Shown here piece after piece: positions 16,465-25,388 of a DNA stretch of 64,000 nt (the first letter of the stretch is position 1; every line of letters begins with the position of its first letter). The notes below the pieces were generated by a model. It had not been told where the DNA came from and ran no database searches. It saw nothing but the letters and a program-made list of their open reading frames with translations. The translations under genes and the position numbers were made by a program. This stretch comes from Ornithinimicrobium faecis (GTDB taxonomy: Bacteria > Actinomycetota > Actinomycetes > Actinomycetales > Dermatophilaceae): NCBI RefSeq assembly GCF_023923225.1, contig NZ_CP099489.1, positions 2,480,001 to 2,544,000 of the forward strand. Direction: 5' to 3'.

Positions 16465-17345
16465 CAAGCCGCCCGACCGGCACCGGACTCACCAACAGCT
16501 TGCAGGGCCACCCCGTCCTGCTGGTCATGGTGGCGGTGCTGTCCGTTCAGTTTGGCGGCGCGCTCGCCGCGACGCTGCTGCCCCTGGTGGGCGTCCTCGG
16601 CTCGGTGCTGTTGCGCATCGTGCTGGCCGCGCTGCTCCTGCTGGCCCTGGTGCGTCCTCGCTGGCGTGGCCGCAGCCGGGCGGACTGGATCACGGTCGCT
16701 GGCTTCGCGGCGGCGCTCACGGCGATGAACATCTGCTTCTATGCCTCGCTGGAGCGGCTGCCCATCGGCGTCGCCGTGACCATCGAGTTCCTGGGACCGC
16801 TCCTGCTCGCCGCTGCCACCTCTCGCCGTGGTCGCGACGCGCTCGCCGTCCTGCTCGCCCTGCTCGGGGTGCTGTTCATCTCCCAGGCCCTGACCGTGCC
16901 CTGGGCGCAGATGGACCTGGTCGGCATCGCGCTGGCAGCCGCCGCCGGTGGGTTCTGGGCGGCCTACATCGTCCTCAGCGGCCGCACCGGTGCACGCTTC
17001 GAGGGGCTGGACGGCATGGCCATCGCGCTCACGATCGGCGCCGTGGTCCTGGTCCCCCTCGGCGTGCTGGATGCCGGGACCGCGCTCCTCGACGGCGAGG
17101 TGCTGCTGCGCGGCCTCGGCATTGCCCTGCTCTCCTCGGCGATCCCCTACTCCCTGGAGCTCCTCGCACTGCGCCGGCTGTCCGCGGGCACCTTCGGGGT
17201 CCTGCTCAGCCTGGAGCCCGCCGCGGCGGCACTGGCCGGGCTCCTCGTGCTGTCTCAGACGCTAGCGTCCCTGCAGGTGGCCGGGATGGCCATGGTGGTC
17301 TTGGCCAGCATTGCGGTGCTCGGTCGTCGAGGCCGCGGCACCTAG
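16461..17345 (+). CDS. EamA/RhtA-type inner-membrane exporter
   Basis: The 294-residue protein has about ten hydrophobic segments in two repeated halves, typical of the drug/metabolite transporter superfamily (MNICFYASLERLPIGVAVTIEFLGPL in the first half; SSAIPYSLELLALRRLSAGTFGVLLSLEPAAAALAG in the second). That pattern is RhtA-like, so export of threonine/homoserine or related compounds is a reasonable guess. The GTG at 16461 overlaps the displaced hydrolase stop as GTGA and has GAGG upstream; an ATG at 16443 would add six residues. The overlap implies the hydrolase and this gene were once one transcription unit. They are now 8.9 kb apart. Confidence 0.88.
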   Translation: MTSRPTGTGLTNSLQGHPVLLVMVAVLSVQFGGALAATLLPLVGVLGSVLLRIVLAALLLLALVRPRWRGRSRADWITVAGFAAALTAMNICFYASLERLPIGVAVTIEFLGPLLLAAATSRRGRDALAVLLALLGVLFISQALTVPWAQMDLVGIALAAAAGGFWAAYIVLSGRTGARFEGLDGMAIALTIGAVVLVPLGVLDAGTALLDGEVLLRGLGIALLSSAIPYSLELLALRRLSAGTFGVLLSLEPAAAALAGLLVLSQTLASLQVAGMAMVVLASIAVLGRRGRGT

Positions 17346-17369
17346 CCCTTGTCGCACCTAGCCCTTGTC
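17338..17369. repeat. 16-bp direct repeat holding two convergent stop codons
   Basis: GCACCTAGCCCTTGTC occurs twice in direct succession (17338-17353 and 17354-17369). The TAG in the first copy ends the EamA gene, and the CTA in the second copy is the reverse-strand TAG that ends terC. The pair thus looks like a local duplication of a gene end. Confidence 0.9.
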
Positions 17370-18485
17370 GGTCGTCCTCGCCGAGTCAGACCCCTCGCCG
17401 TCCGAGCCATAGAAGCCGGTGTCCGAGACATCGTCGAGCTCCAACTGCTCACGCTCGCGCTTGCGGGAGTCCCTGCCGGTCTTGATGAGGCTGGCGACCG
17501 TCGTGATGGCGAGGATGCCGATGATCACGGTCAGTGACAGCCAGATGGGGATCTCTGGGGCCCACAGGAAGGGCTCACCGTTGTTGATGAACGACAGCTC
17601 ATTGACGTGCATGGCGTGGAAGATCAGCTTCAGGCCGATGAAGGCCAACAGGACCGCCAGACCGATGCCGAGGTACACCAGCTTCTGCAGCAGGTTGCCG
17701 ATCAGGAAGTAGAGCTGACGCAGACCCATCAGGGCGAAGATGTTGGCCATCAGCACCAGGAACGGGTCCTGGGTCAGCCCGAAGATCGCGGGGATGGAGT
17801 CGAGCGCGAAGAGCAGGTCCGTCATGCCCAGGGCGAGGATCACCAGCAGCATCGGGGTGAACAGGCGCTTGCCGTTCTCCACCACGCTGAGCTTCTTGCC
17901 GTGGTCCCAGGAGTCCGTGAACGGCAGGATCCGGCGGGCGATCGCAATGATCTTGCTCTCCTCTTCCTCCTCGTCCTCGTGGTCTCCGACGTTCTCCATG
18001 GCCAGCTTGACTGCGGTGTAGATGAGGAAGGCGCCGAAGATGTAGAAGACCCAGGACCAGGCCTCGATCGCCTGGGCACCGAGCATGATGAAGATCGCGC
18101 GCAGGATCAGGGCGATGACGATGCCGATCAGCAGGGCGTACTGCTGATACTGCCGTGGCACCTTCAGGTTGGCCATGATGATGATGAAGATGAACAGGTT
18201 GTCAACCGACAGGGAGTACTCCGTCAACCACCCGGCGAAGAACTCACCTCCGAGCTGATGACCTCCGACCACCCACACGTAGATGCCGAAGGCAACGGCC
18301 AGGCCGACGTAGAGCCCCAGCGCGGTGCCTGTCTCCTTGTTGCTCGGCACGTGGGGGCGACGGCCGAGGATGATCACGTCAAAGAGCAGCACCACGATCA
18401 TGGCACCAACAAAGATGAACGCGGTGCTCGCGGGAACGAACGCATTGTCAAACAAGACGCGGGGGCCTTCCGGTGAGGGGATCAC
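17358..18485 (-). CDS. TerC-family integral membrane protein
   Basis: The 375-residue protein has about eight or nine membrane segments and the TerC signatures SLSVDNLFIFIIIM and ALGMTDLLFALDSIPAIFGLTQDPFLV, whose acidic residues lie in the membrane. An acidic loop (EDEEEEESK) and a charged tail follow. TerC/Alx proteins are linked to metal, mainly manganese, export and to tellurite resistance. The start (ATG at 18485, MIPSPEGPRV) follows a yybP-ykoY-type riboswitch, which supports manganese control. Confidence 0.92.
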   Translation of the reverse strand: MIPSPEGPRVLFDNAFVPASTAFIFVGAMIVVLLFDVIILGRRPHVPSNKETGTALGLYVGLAVAFGIYVWVVGGHQLGGEFFAGWLTEYSLSVDNLFIFIIIMANLKVPRQYQQYALLIGIVIALILRAIFIMLGAQAIEAWSWVFYIFGAFLIYTAVKLAMENVGDHEDEEEEESKIIAIARRILPFTDSWDHGKKLSVVENGKRLFTPMLLVILALGMTDLLFALDSIPAIFGLTQDPFLVLMANIFALMGLRQLYFLIGNLLQKLVYLGIGLAVLLAFIGLKLIFHAMHVNELSFINNGEPFLWAPEIPIWLSLTVIIGILAITTVASLIKTGRDSRKREREQLELDDVSDTGFYGSDGEGSDSARTTDKG

Positions 18486-18490
18486 GACTG

Positions 18491-18600
18491 ACCGGAGGTC
18501 TCTCCCACCGGTCAGGAGTGACCGGCCAGTGGCCCGGGCACCAGATGGGTGCCGTGATGACGGACGACCGACGAGATGGGGATACTCCCCTCCGCACCAG
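18491..18600 (-). ncRNA. yybP-ykoY-type (manganese) riboswitch candidate
   Basis: The leader of terC, read on the minus strand, contains GGAGGGGAGTATCCCC near 18597-18582 and GGGAGAGACCTCCGG near 18508-18491. These fit the paired L1 (GGGGAGU) and L3 (GAGACC) elements of the yybP-ykoY family, with GC-rich hairpins between them. The family senses Mn2+ and often precedes terC-like genes. Identification is by eye. Confidence 0.7.
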
Positions 18601-18632
18601 GTGATTCTCTCACAGAGTGCAGGGGCAAACGG

Positions 18633-20741
18633 TCAGCCCGCGTGCTCCCGCATCTGGCGCAGTTCCTTCTTGAGATCACCGATCTCATCACGCAGCCGGG
18701 CCGCCAGCTCAAAGTGCAGATCGGTCGCCGCCTGATGCATCTGTCCGGTGAGCTCCTGGATGAGCTGGGCGAGCTCGCTGGCCGCGAGATTCTCCCGGCG
18801 CCCGCCGAGCGCAACACCGGCATCCGCAGCCACCGAACCAGCGTTGGGCCGCCCTCGCTTGCCGCGCGACTGCGAACGGCCACTGCCCATCAGCGCCTCG
18901 GTGTCGGCGTCCTCACGCTCCAGCAGGTCGGTGATGTCGGCGATCTTCTTGCGCAGCGGGGTCGGGTCGATGCCCTTCTCAACGTTGTAGGCCAACTGCT
19001 TCTCGCGCCGCCGGTTGGTCTCGTCGATGGCCTGCTCCATGGACGGGGTCATCTTGTCGGCGTACATGTGCACCTGGCCCGAGACGTTGCGGGCCGCGCG
19101 GCCGATCGTCTGGATGAGGGAGCGTGCCGAGCGCAGGAAGCCCTCCTTGTCGGCGTCCAGGATGCTCACCAACGACACCTCGGGCAGGTCCAGTCCCTCA
19201 CGCAGCAGGTTGATGCCGACCAGCACGTCATACTCCCCCAGCCGCAGCTCGCGCAGCAGCTCCACCCGCCGCAGGGTGTCGATGTCAGAGTGCAGATAAC
19301 GCACCCGCACCCCCTTGTCGAGCAGGTAGTCGGTGAGGTCCTCGGCCATCTTCTTGGTCAGCGTCGTGACCAGCACCCGCTCGTTCTTGGCGGTGCGCTC
19401 ACCGATCTCGTGCAGCAGGTCGTCGATCTGCCCCTTGGTCGGCTTCAGCACGACCTCGGGGTCCACCAGGCCCGTGGGCCGGATGATCTGCTCGACCACG
19501 CCGTCAGCCTTGGCCATCTCGTAGTCGCCAGGGGTTGCCGAGAGATAGACGGTCTGGCCGATCCGCTCCAGGAACTCCTCCCACTTCAGCGGGCGGTTGT
19601 CCATCGCGCTGGGCAGCCGGAACCCGTGATCGACCAGGGTGCGCTTGCGCGACATGTCACCCTCATACATGGCACCGATCTGCGGCACGGTCACGTGCGA
19701 CTCGTCGATGACCAGCAGGAAGTCCTCGGGGAAGTAGTCCAACAAACAGTTGGGGGCGGTCCCGCGCTCCCGGCCGTCGATGTGGAGCGAGTAGTTCTCG
19801 ATGCCCGAGCACGACCCGATCTGGCGCATCATCTCCAGGTCATAGGTCGTGCGCATCCGCAGCCGCTGGGCCTCCAGCAGTTTGCCCTCGCGCTCGAAGA
19901 CCGCCAACTGCTCGCCCAGCTCGGCCTCGATGCCGGCGACGGCCCGCTCCATGCGCTCCGGTCCGGCCACATAGTGGGAGGCGGGGAAGACATACATCTC
20001 CTGCTCCTCGCGCACCACCTCACCGGTGAGCGGGTTGAGCGTGTAGAGCTTGTCGATCTCGTCGCCGAAGAACTCGATGCGCACGGCGAGCTCCTCGTAT
20101 TGCGGGATGATCTCGACCGTGTCACCCCGCACCCGGAAGGTGCCGCGGGTGAACGCCATGTCGTTGCGGGTGTATTGCATGGTGACGAACTTGCGCAACA
20201 ACTCGTCGCGCTCGATCTCGTCGCCCACCCTCAACTGGGCCATCCGGTCGACATACTCCTGCGGGGTGCCCAGGCCATAGATGCAGGACACGGACGCCAC
20301 CACGACCACATCGCGCCGGGTCAACAGCGAGTTGGTCGCCGAGTGACGCAGCCGCTCGACCTCGTCATTGATCGAGGAGTCCTTCTCGATGTAGGTGTCC
20401 GTCTGCGGCACATAGGCCTCGGGCTGGAAGTAGTCGTAGTAGCTGACGAAGTATTCGACCGCGGTCTTGGGCAGCAGCTCACGGAACTCGTTGGCCAGCT
20501 GGGCCGCCAGAGTCTTGTTGGGCGCCATCACCAGCGTGGGCCGCTGCACCTGCTCGAGCAGCCAGGCGGTGGTCGCTGACTTGCCCGTGCCCGTGGCGCC
20601 GAGCAGCACGACGTTCTGCTCGCCGCGGTTGATCCGGTCGGCGAGGTCCCTGATCGCAGCGGGCTGATCACCGCTGGGTTGGAAATCGGACTCGACACGG
20701 ATCGGCGCGACGGTCCGCTGGAGGTCAGTCGTGGGGCGCAT
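18633..20741 (-). CDS. uvrB: UvrB, excinuclease ABC subunit B
   Basis: The 702-residue protein is the helicase-like subunit that receives damaged DNA from UvrA and recruits UvrC. It has Walker A GATGTGKS near residue 50, the beta-hairpin region [21 protein letters not shown] near 95-115, the DESH box (LLVIDESH), the helicase motifs [12 protein letters not shown] and QTIGRAARN, and a C-terminal UVR domain for UvrC contact. The ATG at 20741 ([10 protein letters not shown]) is chosen because the open frame upstream is not UvrB-like. coaE ends 10 bp upstream, so the two may be co-transcribed. Confidence 0.97.
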   Translation of the reverse strand: MRPTTDLQRTVAPIRVESDFQPSGDQPAAIRDLADRINRGEQNVVLLGATGTGKSATTAWLLEQVQRPTLVMAPNKTLAAQLANEFRELLPKTAVEYFVSYYDYFQPEAYVPQTDTYIEKDSSINDEVERLRHSATNSLLTRRDVVVVASVSCIYGLGTPQEYVDRMAQLRVGDEIERDELLRKFVTMQYTRNDMAFTRGTFRVRGDTVEIIPQYEELAVRIEFFGDEIDKLYTLNPLTGEVVREEQEMYVFPASHYVAGPERMERAVAGIEAELGEQLAVFEREGKLLEAQRLRMRTTYDLEMMRQIGSCSGIENYSLHIDGRERGTAPNCLLDYFPEDFLLVIDESHVTVPQIGAMYEGDMSRKRTLVDHGFRLPSAMDNRPLKWEEFLERIGQTVYLSATPGDYEMAKADGVVEQIIRPTGLVDPEVVLKPTKGQIDDLLHEIGERTAKNERVLVTTLTKKMAEDLTDYLLDKGVRVRYLHSDIDTLRRVELLRELRLGEYDVLVGINLLREGLDLPEVSLVSILDADKEGFLRSARSLIQTIGRAARNVSGQVHMYADKMTPSMEQAIDETNRRREKQLAYNVEKGIDPTPLRKKIADITDLLEREDADTEALMGSGRSQSRGKRGRPNAGSVAADAGVALGGRRENLAASELAQLIQELTGQMHQAATDLHFELAARLRDEIGDLKKELRQMREHAG

Positions 20742-20751
20742 ATCGTCAACG

Positions 20752-21648
20752 CTAACCCTCAGGACCGACAGTGTGTTCCCGGAGCGTGAGGACGACCGGG
20801 CGCCCCGGGTCGGCTGAGGCCATCCGCCCCGGTCCCACGGACGGGAAGCCGGCCCGGGCCAAGGTCTCGGTGACCCCCTCACTCGTCACTCCCGCACTCA
20901 GCGGGACCAGCAGGCTGTCCGTCCCGGGATCGAGCTCAAGCGGACCGCCCAGGTCATCCCCCAGCACGTGCGCCAGGCGGGCCGTGAGCCGCTCCACCTC
21001 CACCGGACCGGGCACCTCGTGCGTCTCCAGGCCGACCCCCTGCTCCAGGTTGGCCAGGAAGGGAGCCAGGCGTTCGGCATACAGCGTCTCGGTTGCGGCG
21101 CGCAGCTCGTCCACGCTCCCCTGGTTGTGGAGCCACACGTCGGCCACCGCCCTGCGTTGCTCGTCGGAGGCCTGGGCGTCGATCCGCTGCTCGGCATCGG
21201 CGCGGTCCATGCCCCGGTGGGTGACCAGTCGCTCCAGCCGGGTCTCCCGGGAGGCACCCACGATGATCACCAGGTGATAGCGCGGGGCATAACCGACCTC
21301 GACCAGCAGCGGCACGTCGTGGACCACGATGCTCATCGGCGGGGCGGCGTCGATGAGTTCCTTGGTCCGTGCGGCGATCAGGGGGTGGGTGATGCGCTCG
21401 AGGTCACCTCGGGCGGCGGTGTCCGCGAACACGACCCGACCCAGGGCGGGCCGGTCCAGGGCCCCGTCGGAGGTGAGTATGCCGCTCCCGAACCTCTCCC
21501 TGATGGCCTCCAGTCCGGCGGTGCCCGGCTCGACGACCTCCCGGGCCAGCCGGTCCGCGTCGATGATGACCGCCCCGTGGTCGGCCAACGCCCTTGCGAC
21601 AGTGGACTTCCCGGACCCGATGCCACCGCTCAACCCGACCCTCAACAT
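20752..21648 (-). CDS. coaE: Dephospho-CoA kinase with C-terminal extension
   Basis: The first ~200 residues are CoaE, which phosphorylates dephospho-CoA in the last step of CoA synthesis: P-loop [14 protein letters not shown] (5-18), the [13 protein letters not shown] segment, and [12 protein letters not shown]. The protein has 298 residues, about 100 more than typical CoaE. The extra part ([33 protein letters not shown]..) is not recognised. In mycobacteria CoaE also carries a C-terminal domain, but of a different look. The start is the ATG at 21648. The gene is divergent from the SDR gene. Confidence 0.94.
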   Translation of the reverse strand: MLRVGLSGGIGSGKSTVARALADHGAVIIDADRLAREVVEPGTAGLEAIRERFGSGILTSDGALDRPALGRVVFADTAARGDLERITHPLIAARTKELIDAAPPMSIVVHDVPLLVEVGYAPRYHLVIIVGASRETRLERLVTHRGMDRADAEQRIDAQASDEQRRAVADVWLHNQGSVDELRAATETLYAERLAPFLANLEQGVGLETHEVPGPVEVERLTARLAHVLGDDLGGPLELDPGTDSLLVPLSAGVTSEGVTETLARAGFPSVGPGRMASADPGRPVVLTLREHTVGPEG

Positions 21649-21694
21649 GGTGACCAGCCTAGTCAGCACACCGCGGGTAGGGCACACTCACGTC

Positions 21695-22450
21695 ATGGCT
21701 TCGCGCATCGTCGTCACTGGAGGTGGCACCGGCATCGGCCGGGCCATCGCTGCCGCCCTGCTCCCGCAGGCCAGCCAGGTCGTGCTGGTCGGCCGGCGCG
21801 CGGAGGTGCTGCGCGAGACCGCTCGTGAGCTGGCGTCACAGGCACCCCCTGGCGTGCAGATCAGTCCGTTGGCGTGCGACCTGACGGTGCCCGCCGAGGT
21901 GGAGACTCTGGCCGGGATCCTGCACCGCGGCCCAGCCATCGACGTGCTCGTGTGCAACGCGGGCGGCAACCTGGGTGTCGGGGCGGGGCCGGATCTCGAG
22001 TCGATCGCCGACGGCTGGAAGGCGGACTTCGAGGCCAACGTGCTCTCTGCCGTGTTGCTCACCGAGGCGCTACGTGACCACATCCGCCGGCCCGGCGGAC
22101 GGATCATCGCGATGAGTTCCATTGCGGCGCTGCGTGGTTCGGGGTCCTATGGTGCGGCCAAAGCCGCCATCAATGCCTGGGTGCTCTCGCTGTCCCAGGA
22201 ACTCGCCGCCGAGCAGATCACCGTCAACGCGGTCGCGCCGGGCTTCGTGCCGGACACGCCATTCTGGGAGGACCGCATCGCCGCGGACCCGTCCGTGCGC
22301 CAGAAGCGGCTGGCGACGATCCCGATGGGACGACCCGGCACGCCCGAGGAGGTCGCTGGCGCCGTGGCCTACCTCGCCTCCCCCGGCGCCGCGTGGACGA
22401 CCGGCCAGATCCTGCAGGTCAACGGCGGGACGCTGCTCGGCCGCGGCTGA
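21695..22450 (+). CDS. SDR-family oxidoreductase
   Basis: The 251-residue protein is a classical short-chain dehydrogenase/reductase: TGGGTGIG nucleotide-binding motif (8-15), CNAG (88-90), Ser141/142, and the YGAAK catalytic Tyr152/Lys156. The ending TTGQILQVNGG is typical of FabG-like members. The substrate cannot be told. The ATG at 21695 is the natural start; an open frame to 21329 overlaps coaE and is not protein-like. Confidence 0.92.
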   Translation: MASRIVVTGGGTGIGRAIAAALLPQASQVVLVGRRAEVLRETARELASQAPPGVQISPLACDLTVPAEVETLAGILHRGPAIDVLVCNAGGNLGVGAGPDLESIADGWKADFEANVLSAVLLTEALRDHIRRPGGRIIAMSSIAALRGSGSYGAAKAAINAWVLSLSQELAAEQITVNAVAPGFVPDTPFWEDRIAADPSVRQKRLATIPMGRPGTPEEVAGAVAYLASPGAAWTTGQILQVNGGTLLGRG

Positions 22451-22628
22451 CTCGTCGGTGGGAGAGGCACCCGGTGCCGGGGCTGACCCTTGTTCGCCGG
22501 GCGGTTAACGTCCTGCAGGAGTGGTCGCTGCCGACACCTCCCGCAGGACCAAGAGCGCCGGGCGCTGCGAGCGACGTGCCGTTGATGCCGAGACCAGCGC
22601 TCGCGCCGATGACGCGACCTAGCCAACG

Positions 22629-22668
22629 CGAACGGCCCGGCTCCCCCACAGGGGAACCGGGCCGTTCG
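22629..22668 (-). terminator. Terminator hairpin after rpsA
   Basis: CGAACGGCCCGG (22629-22640) pairs perfectly with CCGGGCCGTTCG (22657-22668), and the loop can add CCCC/GGGG pairs. It follows the rpsA stop by about 40 bp. No long T-run is present. The remaining 22451-22628 stretch after the SDR gene shows nothing I can name. Confidence 0.75.
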
Positions 22669-22710
22669 GCATGCTCCGTCAGCCGTGTGAGCGGCCGGCC
22701 GGAGCGGTGA

Positions 22711-24225
22711 TCAGTTGCCGGTGAGCTTCTCGCGCAGTGCGGCGAGAGCCTCGTCGGAGGCCAGGGTGCCCTGGGCCTCGGCCGGCGCGGACGGAGCCGC
22801 GGTCTCGCTGCTGGAGCTGGAGCTGGAGCTGCCGCTCGAGCTGCTGCTGCTGCCCGAGGAGTAGGTGGTCGCGGTGTCCGCGGCGTCGCCAGCGGCCTCC
22901 TCGGCCTCGGAAGCTGCCTCGACCTGAGCCTTGTGAGCCTCGTAGCGCTCGTGGGCGTCGGCGTACTCCTTCTCCCACTTCTCGCGCTGGGCCTCGAAGC
23001 CCTCCATCCACTCCTGAGCCTCGGCGTCGAAGCCCTCGGGGTACTTGTAGTTCCCCTCCTCGTCGTACTCGGCGGCCATGCCGTAGAGGGTCGGGTCGAA
23101 GTCGGCCGCGACGGCCTCGTTGGCCTGCTTCAGCGACAGCGAGATGCGACGACGCTCCAGGTCGATGTCGATGACCTTGACGAAGATGTCGGTGCCGACG
23201 GTGACAACCTGCTCCGGCAGCTCCACGTGGCGCTCGGCCAGCTCGGAGATGTGGACCAGGCCCTCGATGCCGTCCTCAACACGCACGAACGCACCGAAGG
23301 GCACCAGCTTGGTGACCTTGCCCGGCACGACCTGGCCGATGGCGTGGGTGCGCGCGAAGTGCTGCCACGGGTCCTCCTGGGTCGCCTTCAGCGACAGGGA
23401 GACACGCTCGCGGTCCATGTCGACGTCCAGGACCTCAACGGTGACCTCGTCGCCAACCTCGACGACCTCGCCCGGGTTGTCGATGTGCTTCCAGGACAGC
23501 TCGGAGACGTGGACCAGACCGTCCACGCCGCCGCCCAGGTCGACAAACGCACCGAAGTTGACGATGCTGCTGACGACACCGGAGCGGACCTGGCCCTTGG
23601 CCAGCTCCTTGAGGAAGGTGGTGCGGACCTCGGACTGCGTCTGCTCCAGCCAGGCACGACGGGACAGGACCACGTTGTTGCGGTTCTTGTCCAGCTCGAT
23701 GATCTTGGCCTCGATCTGCTGGCCGACGTAGGGCTGCAGGTCGCGCACGCGGCGCATCTCGACCAGGGAGGCGGGCAGGAAGCCGCGCAGGCCGATGTCG
23801 AGGATGAGGCCACCCTTGACGACCTCGATGACGGTGCCAGTGACGACGCCGTCCTCTTCCTTGATCTGCTCGATGGAGCCCCAGGCGCGCTCATACTGTG
23901 CGCGCTTCTTGGACAGGATTAGGCGGCCTTCCTTGTCCTCCTTCTGGAGGACAAGGGCCTCGACCTCGTCGCCGACGTTGACGACCTCGGACGGGTCAAC
24001 GTCGTGCTTGATGGCCAGCTCACGGGACGGGATGACGCCCTCGGTCTTGTAGCCGATGTCGAGCAGGACCTCGTCGCGGTCGACCTTGACGATGATCCCC
24101 TCGACGATGTCGCCATCGTTGAAGTTCTTGATCGTGGCGTCGATCGCTGCGAGGAGTTCTTCCTCAGACCCGATGTCGTTGATCGCGATCTGGGAGATGG
24201 CCTTCTCAGGCGCAGTTGCAGTCAT
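22711..24225 (-). CDS. rpsA: 30S ribosomal protein S1
   Basis: The 504-residue protein has four S1 RNA-binding repeats (for example GDIVEGIIVKVDRDEVLLDIGYKTEGVI, then GVVSSIVNFGAFVDLGGGVDGLVHVSELSW and GKVTKLVPFGAFVRVEDGIEGLVHISELA). It helps bind mRNA to the 30S subunit. The C-terminus is an acidic stretch followed by a Ser-rich tract (about 25 residues of Ser with Gly) and a final SDEALAALREKLTGN. The ATG at 24225 (MTATAPEKAISQ) is preferred over an upstream GTG. The tract is unusual in length for S1. Confidence 0.96.
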   Translation of the reverse strand: MTATAPEKAISQIAINDIGSEEELLAAIDATIKNFNDGDIVEGIIVKVDRDEVLLDIGYKTEGVIPSRELAIKHDVDPSEVVNVGDEVEALVLQKEDKEGRLILSKKRAQYERAWGSIEQIKEEDGVVTGTVIEVVKGGLILDIGLRGFLPASLVEMRRVRDLQPYVGQQIEAKIIELDKNRNNVVLSRRAWLEQTQSEVRTTFLKELAKGQVRSGVVSSIVNFGAFVDLGGGVDGLVHVSELSWKHIDNPGEVVEVGDEVTVEVLDVDMDRERVSLSLKATQEDPWQHFARTHAIGQVVPGKVTKLVPFGAFVRVEDGIEGLVHISELAERHVELPEQVVTVGTDIFVKVIDIDLERRRISLSLKQANEAVAADFDPTLYGMAAEYDEEGNYKYPEGFDAEAQEWMEGFEAQREKWEKEYADAHERYEAHKAQVEAASEAEEAAGDAADTATTYSSGSSSSSSGSSSSSSSSETAAPSAPAEAQGTLASDEALAALREKLTGN

Positions 24226-24394
24226 GTAGTAGGGGCTCCGTAGTAGTGGACACTCAGGTGTGGACCGGTCAAACCGCGAGGGTGACCCGTCCGAGATGGA
24301 CAGATATTGTGATGGCGCACGCACGAACGCACGCGCCGCGCACGACTACCCTACCTGCGCGTGCCACCGGTGGTCAATCCGGCAGACTGCGCCC

Positions 24395-25258
24395 ATGAGC
24401 ACGCGCCCGCCCGCAGGTCCTCCCGGACAGCAGCCGTATGCCGTGGCGCCGGCCGAGTCTGTCACGCGGCGGCCCGTGGGCCAGCCAGAGAGCGCCGCGG
24501 CCAACCGGTCCTGGTGGGACTCCGAGGCCACCGAATACTACGCGGAGCACAGCGTGGTGCTGGGCGATGCGGAGCTGATGTGGGGGCCGGAGGGTGTCTA
24601 CGAGTCCGAGCTGCGGCTGCTCGGCGATCTGGCTGGGCGCGACCTCCTCGAGTTCGGTGCCGGCGCCGCCCAAGGCAGTCGGTGGTGCGTCGCCCAGGGG
24701 GCCCGAGTGGTGGCCACCGACATCTCCGGCGCCATGCTCCGGCAGGGACAGGCACTGGATCGTGACGCCCGCCCCTCATACGCCCAGTGCGACGCGGCGC
24801 ACCTGCCCTTTGCCGACGACTCCTTCGACACCGTCTTCTCTGCCTACGGCGCCCTGCCCTTCGTCGCCGACTCAGCCGGACTGCTGCGTGAGGTGGCCCG
24901 GGTGCTCCGGCCCGGCGGGACCCTGGCCTTCTCGGTCACCCACCCGATCCGGTGGGCGCTGCCCGATGTCCCGGGAGAGGCGGGCCTGACCGTGCGCTCC
25001 TCCTACTTCGATCGCAGTCCCTATGTCGAGGAGGACGCACAGGGGCGCGCCACCTATGCCGAGCACCACCGCACCCTGGGCGACCGCGTGCGAGAGATCA
25101 CGGCCGCCGGGCTCACGCTCGTCGACCTGGTGGAGCCGCAGTGGCCTGCGGGCGCGGACCACGAGTGGGGCGGCTGGAGCCGGCTGCGCGGCGAACTGAT
25201 CCCCGGGACAGCGATCTTCGTGTGTCACCTCCCTGCCCCGAGGCCTGGGCACGACTAG
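24395..25258 (+). CDS. Class I SAM-dependent methyltransferase
   Basis: The 287-residue protein has a disordered Pro/Gly-rich N-terminus (about 30 residues). Motif I (LLEFGAGAAQGSRW) and a VATDISGAML motif follow, then FADDSFDTVFSAYGALPFV and LREVARVLRPGGTLAFSV. This is the UbiE/Methyltransf_11 type. The target is unknown. It is divergent from rpsA. The ATG at 24395 gives the family-like start; the longer frame to 24260 is not supported. Confidence 0.9.
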   Translation: MSTRPPAGPPGQQPYAVAPAESVTRRPVGQPESAAANRSWWDSEATEYYAEHSVVLGDAELMWGPEGVYESELRLLGDLAGRDLLEFGAGAAQGSRWCVAQGARVVATDISGAMLRQGQALDRDARPSYAQCDAAHLPFADDSFDTVFSAYGALPFVADSAGLLREVARVLRPGGTLAFSVTHPIRWALPDVPGEAGLTVRSSYFDRSPYVEEDAQGRATYAEHHRTLGDRVREITAAGLTLVDLVEPQWPAGADHEWGGWSRLRGELIPGTAIFVCHLPAPRPGHD

Positions 25259-25388
25259 GTAACAGAACGGACAACATGTGGCCCGATCTGGCCGAGATAC
25301 TGGCCGAACAGCCTCAGGTCGCGTTTAATACCGCCAGCGGCACACCCCAATGGTGTCGTGTGACCCCCGCCCCCCGAAGTGAGGTCCC

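Noticed and set aside
18576..20579. 667-residue open frame opposite uvrB
   Set aside because: UvrB motifs run the full length of the other strand; the frame is rich in His/Leu/Gln without motifs.
22369..22626. Small reverse open frame between the SDR gene and rpsA
   Set aside because: No ribosome site, low-complexity composition, and overlap with the SDR gene end.
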